DNA from: Candidula unifasciata
Taxonomy: Eukaryota > Mollusca > Gastropoda > Stylommatophora > Geomitridae
DNA length: 64,000 nucleotides
Assembly (NCBI GenBank): GCA_905116865.2
Contig: CAJHNH020002057.1
Span: 1,332,144-1,396,143 of the forward strand
Direction: 5' to 3'
Of this stretch, positions 34,524-46,358 are shown piece by piece (positions within the stretch are counted from its first letter, which is position 1; every line of letters starts with the position of its first letter). The notes below the pieces were generated by a model that ran no database searches, was not told where the DNA came from, and was given only the letters and a program-made list of their open reading frames with translations. The position numbers and the translations under genes are program-made.

Positions 34524-35634
34524 TAAAACCTGCCCCCACAGTGGTGGACTCGCCTGGAATTGAACCCAACTACTATCTCCTAGACTAGGGGTTTAAAGTT
34601 CATAGATTTAATAGATTTAACTTTAACTCTTTTTGCCAGTATATAGTCTAAATCTAAATTAGTAATTTATGCATGGGGAGAGAGAATAGAGTATAAATTA
34701 TCTATTAAAAAAATTAATGGATGGTGTCATGTTTATCATTGATCACTTCATAACCATTGATTATTGTTTATTCAGTAAATTTTAGAGCTGATGATTCTGA
34801 TTATATCTGCTTCTATGTTTCATCATGTGCATGTTGACATCATATCATTGATATTAATAATTAGTGACTGAGTGTAAAATTGCTTTGATCATTTATAGGC
34901 TTATCTTTTAGCTGCTAGAGTATTCTATAGGCTGTTATTCTATTAGGCTGCTTTACATCATATACATCTTTGTGCTGCTGTCATATCTACTCTGTTGCCC
35001 AGTTTACGGTACCTTGCTATGACATATTCTTTTAACCCTGACTCAGGGAAGTATTATATTTATCTCTGGATAGATCTGATAAGATGTGAACAATGACATT
35101 TGCTATACTGAAATGTAATTATATTGTTTCAATTATTAACCCAAAACATGTGCTTGGACTGGGAAAATCATGCCCATATGTGCAGCCATGTGGTTGCGTT
35201 TTGATAGCTCACCATGTGCTCACTGTCACTGGAAAGACGATATTCCGGACAGCATGCAAATATAAAATGGTTGGAGTTTTCAGCACAAAACCGGCTCCAC
35301 GTGTTCATGTAAAAACAATGTTTGGAAGTCTGAGTGAAGACAGACAGCAGACTTAGGAAGTCAACTATCATGACAGTACATAAGAGGGAAGGCGGGATAT
35401 GTGACGTCAATGTGAGACATAAGACCTTCAGACTAGACTGGAGAGAATGTGGAAGATAAGGAGGAGAGATGTTATGTGTATATATATATATATAATTGGT
35501 ATATGCATGCTTAGTCCAAGTATAGATACTACACATATGTGTTTGTTTCACAGCTCCCGTCGGGGTGAAGACGAGGCTGCTCTAATAGCAGAACCAGAGT
35601 GTCACATGCACGAACCTACGTTGTGGGAGATCGG

Positions 35635-35745
35635 CAAGCTGGGAACAGGCGGAGAATAAGCTGGAACAGGCGGAGAACAAGCTGGAAACAGACAGAGAAG
35701 GAGGTGGAACCAGTTGAGAAGAAGCTGGAAGAGGTGGGAAAGCTT
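35635..35745 (+). repeat. Short G/A-rich tandem repeat, 24-27 bp unit
   Basis: Four diverged units of the form 'ggaacaggcggagaataagct' inside block 2, not present in block 1. Confidence 0.75.
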
Positions 35746-36789
35746 GACAGTGCCTCACGGCTGTCATAAGTTTTATAACAAAGTTACGTCCACACATTGT
35801 TCGTAAACTTATCACCATTATACCACCACTCTAATCCCAGGTGCTCAGTTTTCTAGCTGAAGCATCTCATCACTATCATACCATTAGCCAGTCACTGTTT
35901 GTGTAAACACGGTATACTGGTAAAGGTCATCGAACTGATTGTTATTATATAAAGCTGTATTTCAAGCTTTATATTACATCGTTTGTTAAATTCCAGATGT
36001 ATTCAGTCTTACCTGTTTAGCTAAACAGTTAGATAAAATTACATTTGGCGGGGGCTCTTTAATTATTAATACCAGGAGAGGAGAAAGTCGGAGGGGTTAA
36101 CTGTGTATCTTGATATCTCATTGGGTTCATCTTGATATCTTTCTATCCCTTCTCCTCCTCCTGTGGGTACCGAGTGCAGCTGTTGTGTATTTACACGACA
36201 AGCCAAATATGGCTGTTTTCTTGGTTATCGAGGACTTTGTCTGAGACCAACATAGCTCAGATAATAGTCTAGTTTCTCTGGTGGAGGTGAAGTGTTGAGA
36301 GGAAAATTCCTACTCATCACAAAAGCATCAATCCACTTCGGAATCCGCGACAGAAGTGTATTTTCTAAAAGCATAAACATTATTATATGAAACCAATTTG
36401 TTATATTCCAAACATCTACTCGTTTTAAATAAAAGAAGGAAAAAGGAAATGGAACTTGGCTATGAACAGTATGGATTTGGGAAAGAAAAGGAAAAAATAG
36501 TGCAATTTACATTTAAAAATTAATAGAAGAATTAAGTCAGACAGAAAAATCTTGAATACATTTGAAGTGAAACACAATGAACTGATCAAAATGTTAGATT
36601 ATTTTACAACTGATCAAAATGAATTACACAACATACTTAGTAGCAAGATGTAGAAGTAGTGACTAAGTTTGTGATTAAAATAATATATGTGTCATATACT
36701 GTCTATTTTATCAATTGCTACTGTTGTTTTACTACCCCTAGCAGGCAAGTGTACAGGGTAGATTGCTATTCTTTCTTTTTCTCTTTCAC

Positions 36790-36950
36790 TGTAAATTCCC
36801 GCAGAAAGTTCTGGTTTTTTGTCCACTTTTGAACTCTAATCTTGTTCCAGAACTTGAGTTTTGCACATAAATCTGTTTTACATATCTGGCTTATTTATAT
36901 GATTGCTGGTATCTTGCCTCTCATGCAGATGCATTTGACCTCGAAAAAAT
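36790..36950 (-). repeat. Family A SINE fragment, minus orientation
   Basis: Reverse complements of 'ccagaacttt', 'ctggaacaagat', 'agatctgtaaaac' and 'gcatctgcatgagaggcaag' in family A order. Confidence 0.6.
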
Positions 36951-37144
36951 AGTAGCATTTTATGATATGCTTGTTAGGGGAGCAATTTGTGTCCATTCTC
37001 CCATCTGCTCACCCCCCCCCCCCCCCCCAATTGGGGTCCTGGAATCTGAAACAAAAAGAAGCCCTCAATCCTTAAAAGGCTGGCCATCACTGTTATAGCC
37101 CATGCCTCATTAAACATCATGCCCGTCCACAAACTTCTGTCCCA

Positions 37145-37385
37145 GGTACTGTTGATCATTTATGACATCCATGTTCCTCAGTGCAGTGACCCCGAACTAA
37201 CATCTCTCTGTGTCTCTCCTGCTTCTATTATCCCACTTTAGTGACAGAAAATACTATTCTGCCCTGGGCGCTTTTGATCATTTATATTACAGATGTTCTC
37301 CCATGAGACGATGATGAATTAACATCTTCTTTCTTTGTCTCTCCCACTTCTCTTACCCTTCTCTTGTAGTAACAGAAAGTACGAA
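37145..37385. repeat. Diverged tandem duplication, about 117-bp unit
   Basis: 'Gttgatcatttat...taacatctctctgtgtctctcctgcttct' (37150-37255) is repeated as 'tttgatcatttat...taacatcttctttctttgtctctcccacttct' (37267-37380), both ending 'agtgacagaaaata / agtaacagaaagta'. Confidence 0.7.
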
Positions 37386-38008
37386 AAAAAAAAAGGAATT
37401 TGATATCATCAAAACATATTACAAGAGAAGTTAATAAGTGTACATAGTCAAAAGATCCAAATATTTAAAGACAATTCTATTTGAATGAATCTTGAGAGAT
37501 TAAGAGCATAAAAGGGCAAGCAACAGCTACATTTAAGATAAATTAAGATTATCTAATGTAGTCAGTCACTTTACCTGAATGTCAGCAAGACAGCACTGAA
37601 ATATTTAAAAATTCTTCTGTAAAGCAGTAAAATTGGACAGTCAATTTACAAACTATTAAGAGATTAAGCTGCAGAGAATGTGATGTCCGAGAGGAATGTT
37701 GTGAATACACTGGACACCCTGAGTAACTAACAATGACTGACTAGAAGACAAAAAAAAAGTAACAAGAGTAGAATATGATACAACTATAAGAATGGGGTAG
37801 AGTATTTTAGTGATAGTCACATGATAAGAAAAGGGGAACTGGAGAACACCTCATTGACATCAGAGAGCAACAGACAATGATGCTGCGCATCAATGACAGG
37901 GAATAAATCATCAACTGATCTATGAGAGACAGTCATAAAAGCATATGCCATCTGGCAAGGCACATCGTGACGATGCAATGCAATGTGAGAATCTTACAGC
38001 CATAAGTC
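37386..38008. other. Region 3' of the IAP gene, nothing recognised
   Basis: No RING exon, polyadenylation signal in a convincing position, or repeat family identified. Confidence 0.45.
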
Positions 38009-38107
38009 ACGAAAAATTCTCGTCTTTCCCGATTTCAGACACAGATTCAAAACTTGATTGCTGCAGCTGTCCGTACATGCTAAAGGTGGAACAAAGAAAC
38101 TCAAAAG
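38009..38107 (-). pseudogene. Probable RING-finger relic downstream of the IAP stop
   Basis: The same frame after the stop reads LLSFFVPPLACTDSCSNQV and then about a dozen more residues with LCLKSG and RIF. Positions echo an IAP RING: CM-x7-F(x)VP, a C-x3-C pair, then a Cys-containing stretch and a final IF. The Cys-Gly-His segment is absent and spacings are altered by small indels. No second frame restores it. Coincidence is possible. Confidence 0.45.
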
Positions 38108-38187
38108 CTACTTCTTGAGCATGCACTGTTTGCTAAAAATCTGCTGGCGAAGCTGGTTGTTCTGTTCTTTCAGCTGGTTCATCACTT
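38108..38187 (-). CDS. IAP terminal exon: coiled tail and premature end
   Basis: Acceptor GTCATTCTCCAG, completing Glu; then VMNQLKEQNNQLRQQ, IFSKQCMLKK and TAG at 38110-38108. In RING-bearing IAPs the equivalent 'LKEQ..' helix leads into CK(V/I)CM; here Ser stands for the first Cys, the second Cys-Met is kept, and the frame stops. Confidence 0.75.
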
Positions 38188-41100
38188 CTGGAGAATGACA
38201 AATTATATAAAATATTAGAAGGCATAATGACAACAAACAAACTCAGTCTGCATCTGTGGCTAAAGCATTGCAAACACGCTTTGTAATTCTAAGTACCTGG
38301 TTCTATTCCAGCTGCTGCCAATTTAGCAGCGGACTACATTGTGTTAATTTTGATAAGCGTATTAAGGGCCAACCATTTCGAGGGTTCAATGGCAAACCCC
38401 AGAACATAATTTTTCTAGTAAAATTTAAAATTGTAAAAATGCTTTTAATGCAACACCCTGTAAACAAACTAAAAAGTCTGATCATTTTAACTGTAAAAAT
38501 GACCATTTTGCTATACAATAACAGTGGTTCTAAGACAAAAGAACTATGACTAAATTGGCAGTGACTGGTACACTTGTCTATCAAATTTTGGGATACGGCA
38601 GGGAACAGTTTCTTTAAAAAAAAGGAAAATTTTAGCTCCGTTAGTCAAGTTTGTGGGGCACCATCTTGGGTCTGACTTGTCACCACTCTTAGCTTGCAAC
38701 CACAACTCACCTGGGTAAAATGTGATTGGTGTACAAAATATAGGAAGTAAAAGCCCTCACCGCTTACGCATCTTTGCGTTTGGAGGATAGAAAAGTATTG
38801 CGCACAGCAGAGACTTTTTTTTCCACGTTGCTTAGCACAGGGCTGACAACTATTTCCGGGAACATAGCAGCGAAAGGGTTAAAAAGAGTAAAATTTTAGT
38901 ACCAAGATGTAATGGTAGCATAGTGGGGTTAGTAATCTTACACACTGGCTTAGCTTGCATGTGTTCAAATCCCCATTAAGACATAAACTGTAAAAGATTG
39001 GTGTCTGGGAATGTTCTAGGAAGTAAAAGTGACTGACCAACATAATACTACATTCTCTTGGTCTATAAAAGTATGAACCAGAAGAGAAAGGCAGAGATAG
39101 ACAGATATAGAAATCTGAACTAGCCTAGACAGAGATAGACAGAAATAGAAATCTGAACTAGCCTAGGCAGAGATAGAGAGATATAGAAATCTTAACTAGC
39201 CTAGGCAGAGATAGAGAGATATATAAATCTTAACTAGCCTAGGCAGAGAAAGAGAGATATAGAAATCTTAACTAGCCTAGGCAGAGATTGAGAGATATAG
39301 AAATCTTAACTAGCCTAGGCAGAGATAGACAGATATATAGAAATCTGAACTAGCCTAGGCAGAGATAGACAGATATAGAAATCTGAACTAGCCTAGACAG
39401 AGATAGACAGATATAGAAATCTTAACTAGCCTAGGCAGAGATAGACAGATATAGAAATCTGAACTAGCCTAGGCAGAGATAGAGAGATATAGAAATATGA
39501 ACTAGCCTAGGCAGAGATAGACAGATATAGAAATCTGAACTAGCCTAGGCAGAGATAGACAGATATAGAAATCTGAACTAGCCTAGGCAGAGATAGACAG
39601 ATATAGAAATCTGAACTAGCCTAGGCAGAGACAGACAGAAATAGAAATCTGAACTAGCCTAGACAGAGATAGACAGATATAGAAATCTTAACTAGCCTAG
39701 GCAGAGATAGACAGATATAAAAATCTTAACTAGCCTAGGCAGAGAAGATGGAAATCTTAACTAGTCTGCCCAAATTAAAAATACAAAAAAAAAAAAAAAA
39801 AATGAAACAATCAGTACCAATTTCTTTAAAATACCAGATGACAAAACAGAATTAGAGTTGTAATATCTGCTTCACACTTAGACTGCATTTCTGGGAGCCA
39901 CCAGCTCCAAGATCCTCTGCCATTTCTGTTTAGGCCGACACAGACGACTATCTGAGGCTCACCCCATGGATGTGTTTCAGGAGTCTCTTGCAGGAGGGTC
40001 CATAAAACCAGCACAGAGGCTGCTGATACTCATGATGAGGTATGGAGTATCCCATTAAACATTGCAGAATGGACTCAACTTTCTCTCAGGCCTGTGAGAG
40101 AAATCAATGTGCCCCAACAAACGACTTAAAAGTTGCCCCTGGGTGCTTCACTGGAAGGGGACACATTTTCCCCACAGATGATGGCTCACCTTCATCTTTA
40201 GATTCTCTATTGTTTCTAATAGCCTGGGATTCAGCTGGAGACTCTGTCGTCCTTCTACGCTTTCCATCCTGCTCCAGTTTTTCAAACAATTTGTCTGCAG
40301 ACAGCACACCACCTGTAGGAAGCGAAGTATATAATTAGGCTAGATTATTAATCATGCAGAATAGTAATCAAATCAATCAACTTATATCTTGAAGAAAACA
40401 AAAATAAGGCATAGATGTATGACCGTGTCAATGTCTGGCTTAAGCACTGCGAGTGTGCTTTGTGGAGCCAATTTTGATCCCAGCTTTGGGCTATCTGACA
40501 GCAGACTGCTTTGCACTGGTTTCAACAATGGCATTGAGTGCCGACTGTTCATAAGGGCAATAGGAAAATACTGCATGTAATGTTGCCCAGTGAAATCATA
40601 AACAGCCAATAAAATGCTTAAGTCGGTTTTGTAACTTGGTATAAAGGACATGCAACAATTTTTGGTTTGTTTAATATACCAGAGTAGAGAGACAAAGACA
40701 TGTTTTCTAACCAAGAGAGGAACAAAGTGTCTACACAGTCCCCCTCCCCCCCCCCTCCCCAACTAACCTCAATGAGAAACTACCCGGTACAAAACACACA
40801 TTGAGATATCAGTGCTTGCTAACTGAAGGATAGAGTCTAAAATCAAATCCATGTCCTTAAGAGCAAAAAGAAAACAACTTCCTCCGTCATGTTCTATCCC
40901 CTAAAATCCTTTCAATGCCTCAAGGAACTGAAAAACATATTTACTGCGTGCACATATTTCTGAAGTGTTCAAGAAATAGTTGTTTATTCACCACTTTTTC
41001 ATTTGCAGCAGTGAGGGACATTTTATTTGATTTGATTTGCACGGGCAGAAGAATGGAGACAGTATGGGGAAACCCAACTGCTGTGATTTTGAAACCTCAA

Positions 41101-44100
41101 CTAACTAAATCCTTTCAATATCGTATATACAGAATTCAGTCTAGCACTTGTGGCTTTCTCTCACCCATGGCTTGTCATAGGGATTCTTTTGGGCATCCCA
41201 GCCCACAATCTATTTATTTACAATATTAGTGCCTGTTTTATAATTCTTTGTCCGCCTCATGTGTCACCTCACCCAAAATACTGATATCTTCTGCCTCTTC
41301 GCTGATAGCGGTGGTTGTCTAGACATTTCTGTGATTTTCTCATCTTTCTTTAAAAAAAAAATACTCAGAAATATAGTGTCTACACAGTCTATCTCAACCC
41401 CAACCAGAAACTGCATGGTACCAAAGCAAATTCTAAAATATCAGCTCTTGCTAACTGAAGGACCGAGTCCAAAACCAAATTCATGTCCTTCAGAGCACAA
41501 AGCTAACAGCTCATTCACATCCTCCATCCAGTTCTATCCCATATAATCCTTTCAATGTTGTATACGGAATCCAGTCTAGCACTTCTAGCTTTCTCTCATC
41601 CTTGCATTCGTAGTTTCTTTTAGATATTCTGGTTTCCTTAATCCATCTGTATATATATTTATTTACTATTCATTAATATAAAGAGTAAATGCAACTGAAA
41701 AGTATAACAAGGAGTATCTATTATCATCAGTAAAGATGCAGATCAATGCTTACAAGTATCCTTAACAGCGTTAGCAGCCTCCAGCACATCCTTGTCCTCA
41801 TAACCCATGGCTAGAACAGTGATCACAGCTGGGTCTCTTTTCAGTGGCATATTCTTGGTATCTACAATGGACAGAACCAGATCTCATTTCAGAAAGGTTT
41901 AGAAATATCATGAAATCATTCTGCTCACAGTGCATTTACAGCAACTCTGTATTTTGTAGAAGTGAAGAGCCTTGAGCCCTGCAAGGCACACAAGATGCCC
42001 TAGTCATCCGGTGCACTTGGACCCACCTCCTGATGCCTTGATTCATCTTACAACTGGACTTTTATGGGTCCAGGCAATATAGTGAGATCAACAAATTTTC
42101 TCACTAAAACTTCCTCACTAAAACCCATGCTATGGATGGTTTATTTCTTTCTTCTTGATGATGACCATAACTTCTTTCTTTCTGTTTTTAAAACAGCCTA
42201 GTTGCTCACTGTGTGCTGTTACAACATCCATTAAACACTGTAGATTATGGTCCTTGTCTGCAGTCAATACTGTTATTAGTCACATATCTTGTACTGCTGA
42301 TGACATCTTCCCATGATGATTCGCTTCATGCCTTTTAAATGCCTAAATGAGAGAATGCCTCACGAAAGCCATCCTTTCATACAGTAAACTTTCTTCTGCC
42401 TCTTTTATCGACACTTGACTGATCTGCAGGGTTATACAAGCATACAATAGTATTAAGTTATCATAAGACAATTCACAAGAATTCTAAAATGCGCATTTTT
42501 ATGACACACATTTGCCCTCACAATGACCAGCTGTGGGGTTCTGGGGTCTCATTTTGGAGGAGAAAAAAAAAACCACAACCAGCGTATGCTAACAAGAATG
42601 TAGCAGATAGTGGCTGATTAGGAACTTACTGAAATCAGAAGATCTGGGTTGAAAGGTAGAGATATCAGAGAGTAGGTGTAAACCCCAACACAATAATCAC
42701 TCAGCAGTGAAATGTGTCGACATGTACAATATTTGCGGTCTTTAAATACATTACAGTAGCAAAGTGTTGCTTAGTTTTTAAAATAACAAGTTGCATAAAC
42801 ATTTTGATTCTAAATTTATTCAGAAACATGGAGATGTATACAAGTTACATGTTATCAGTTATTCAAAGTGATTATTATTTGCTCTTAGTCTTTTTCATAA
42901 CCAGAATACAACAAATAGCTAATGTACTTTGATCTAAGCATGTCGGAATAATACATCATGTAATGATGACGTTTTTCAAACAAAAAGCCTCTATGAAAAT
43001 GTTTACTCATTTCACTGCTGCGCGATTACAGTGCATACATTTTTTGTGTGTGGCCAACCATGTATTATGGAACAATTTAATATAAAATGATATACTCATT
43101 TCCTTGAGTATGATTTAAACTGCAAGAAATATCAATCAAGCAAATATCACCTAGCTGCACAGGAGCAGGCTAAATTTGTAACATAATTCTGACAGAGTTA
43201 CAACATAAAAATGGTCACTAATAGTATGATTCAAAGGGTTAAAAATGATGAATAAAAATAGTGCCTACATCAAATGTGGCAGAAGTGTATCAATTGTTAT
43301 TGCAGAATTGTAGTTATTATAGGTAAAACAAATGTTAGTCTCCCCATTTCCACAGCGTTAAACACTAGACCTTAGGCCACATGACCTTGGCACAAGGTTA
43401 AAGGAGTTTACCGCAATGCCGCTGATATCGCTTGTTGTATTTTCCATCTGGGAGCTGCAACCTATGTCACAGGCATTCTTGTTCTCTGAAGAAAAATGTA
43501 AATGCAAGACAACCCAGAAAGCAAACAACAGAGAGGCACACCCGTAACTTGCAGGAAAGTAGACTAGCCCAACCAACTTATCAATGAAACATGACCTACT
43601 CTGTTTTGGGAGACTAACGTAAAACTAACCTCATTATAAGTTATATAAAGTAACTTATATCTTGTGATCTGAGAATATCTATAAACTGTTATTTTATGCC
43701 AAATCACTCCGAACTGAATCAATGATTAATGTTGTGCAGAATTAATAACACCTGTTGTTAAAAGGGCACACAAGTGTTCACAGTCAAAACGTCTGCACAG
43801 AAACTACCAAATGATTTCACTGATAAGCATGCATCTTATATACGCATTTGAAGGATTAATGATACTGAAGTTACAAAGTACAACTGGCCTCACCTAACTG
43901 AAAAGATGTTGCTGAACTGCCCATTTTGTTGGTCACCATCTCAAAGGTGATCTGTATTTAGAAAAGTAACAGTGTTACAACAGTTAATATTCAAACAGCA
44001 ACTGTAATTCTTTAGAACAGTAACCGTTGCCTTCATGAAATACACATGAAATGTCTATAAGCATGAAAACATTTTAAATGAGAGGAAGAAAAAGGCAACA

Positions 44101-46324
44101 AAGACCAACAACACACTGAATCACTAAAAGATGACCAATGATCACAACAGCTGCGATTTTGTTTGGGTGATGAGCCAAACAACTTTCTTTTATATTATGA
44201 ACATAGGCTAAAATAAAGAATTAATGAAATAACTTTCTTTCCAAAGGGTAACAGATTGGGCACGTAGGCCTGTTTTACATTTGGCCCTTCCAATTGTATT
44301 TTACCTTTTCCCATGTTATGCTCATATAACAATTTTCTTATTATGACATAGACAAAAGCATACAAATATACATATACACACACGCATGCACAGACATACA
44401 CGCACACTCACACATGTATGCATACAAATCCTCACACATATATGCATACACAGTTATACATACTCATGCAGAAACTATCATACATATACACACACATGCA
44501 TACCCACACACTCTCATTTACACATACTCATATATATATACATATTCAAATATACACTCATATGTATACCTACATTTATATACATGCATACACACATAAA
44601 CTAGATGCATTCATACATACTTTACATACATATATATACACACTCAAACACTCACACATAAACCACACACATTCATATGCTCACATTCGAATACATACAC
44701 ACACATGTCCAGACTAGTAAATACACTCCCATTCATTCGAACACACATATTCCTATTACATATAGATCCACACACTTACAAAGACGCCAACACAGACCCT
44801 CTTACAAATCCTCACTCATGCACTCATACATCACTCATGCATTCATACATACAGACACAATAATATGCATACATGCACTCACATATTCCAATACATGCCC
44901 CATGGTTCATACATAAACACACTCATACACACACACATATGCAAGACAAAGACAATAAACAATCAGGGCAATGACTGAACAATAAATGCCACAGGTAACC
45001 ATTCACCTGGTCATGGCTTTTATTCAGATCCTGAACAGTATCAACAAACTGCTGCCCCATTGTCTGTCTGATGAATGCACACTTGGGGAACCACCGAGCG
45101 TGCTCCACCCAAACATCGTCATTGTCTTCCCAATTCCTCAGCCCGCCCCCACAGTAGAAGCAGCGAGCACAGTCACCATAACCTGAATGAGAGGAAATGA
45201 CAAAACTGAAAACTTCTGAACCTAACAAATGTAACATTATCTCATATATTAATTTCAGAAGAAAATGTCTTTTACTGGACACAATAAACATATAAATTAC
45301 ATATATATAGTTTTTAAAATTCTCTATTTTTTCTCACACACAAAAACATGTATAAAGAAAGAAGCAAAAAATATAAGAGTAAAAGCAGCCATATACTGGC
45401 ATATTTAGTTAAGTAACAATAAAAGTAAAGGTCCTTTTTCCAGGCCTTTAGGCGTATAGGGCATACAGGGCTAGACCTATATTTTTATAGACCAATCGGC
45501 ACAAGATGGGTGATGTGGTCAGCATCACGCCAGCTGCCTTTACTTCCTGGGACTACAACCTTGGTTCCCACTCAAGGCTGGGTCGACCTGGGAGTTAAGG
45601 TCATTTTTGAAAAAAATCCAGCTCCGTCTGGGAGCGAACCCACAACCTTCCGATCCGCACATGAGCGTCTAACCGCTACGCCAGGATGACTCCCATACTG
45701 GCATAGTACAATCGTTTATCTTCTAAATCTTTCTTCAAATGGTGTGTAAATCTCCCCATGCAGGTTCCAGGGTACCCATTGTGTGTGTGTGTGTGAGGGG
45801 GGGGGGGGGGGGGGGGGGGGAGAGAATAGATTCACTGCTCCCCCTAATAAGTATGTCATAAAATTCAACTAATTAATAGTGTTTTCTTCAAAGGAATGCA
45901 TCTGCCTGAGAGGCGAGGAACCAGCAGTCTGCATTCAAATAAGCCAGATGTGTAAAAAGATGTACATTCAAAACTCCAAAACTCAGGATCTAGAAAAAGA
46001 CTAAAATCCAAAAGTGGACAAATAACCAGAACTTGCCGCTGCAGTTTACAGCCTGTGAACAAACATACACTAGATGCATTCATAAACACCACATTTATAT
46101 ATATATAAAGATGGACTGTCACATTTTGAAAGAAACTGAACACAACGAGCTGTGCAGAGGAGGCACCGGAGAGTAAAACTTCCTCACAACGAGGGAGTAT
46201 CTGCTTTTGTGTGTATCCTGTGTGGCAAAGACTGCCATTCCCGCATCGGACTTTACAGCCACAGCAGATGCTGTTCCCAAAGCCAGCGGCACATCTCCAT
46301 AGTCCCCCGGGACTGACGGATGCC

Positions 46325-46358
<34 letters not shown>

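Larger units (their letters stand above)
33640..36290 (+). mobile_element. Decayed LTR-retroelement: two tandem homologous blocks
   Basis: Block 1 (about 33640-34440) and block 2 (about 35330-36290) share several segments in the same order: 'caactatcat.acag', 'caatgtgagac.aag', 'gacactacacatatg.g.ttgttt', 'ccaggagaggagaaagt.ggaggggttaactgtgtatcttgatat' and 'tgctgttttcttggttatc.aggac'. A primer-binding-site-like sequence lies just after block 1. I see no gag or pol. Interpretation as LTR plus leader units of a deleted element is inference; a plain tandem duplication is the alternative. Confidence 0.45.

Noticed and set aside
34000..38000. Separate intact RING exon for the IAP gene
   Set aside because: I looked on the minus strand downstream of 38108 for a PCGH-type motif and CxxC pairs and saw none, but a visual search cannot exclude it beyond the window's repeats.
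40104..40307. Independent 67-residue protein
   Set aside because: It is the IAP linker exon read through its donor at 40190.
44386..44916. His/Tyr/Thr-rich ORFs
   Set aside because: Low-complexity CA/CATA tract; overlapping open frames with no splice or composition support.
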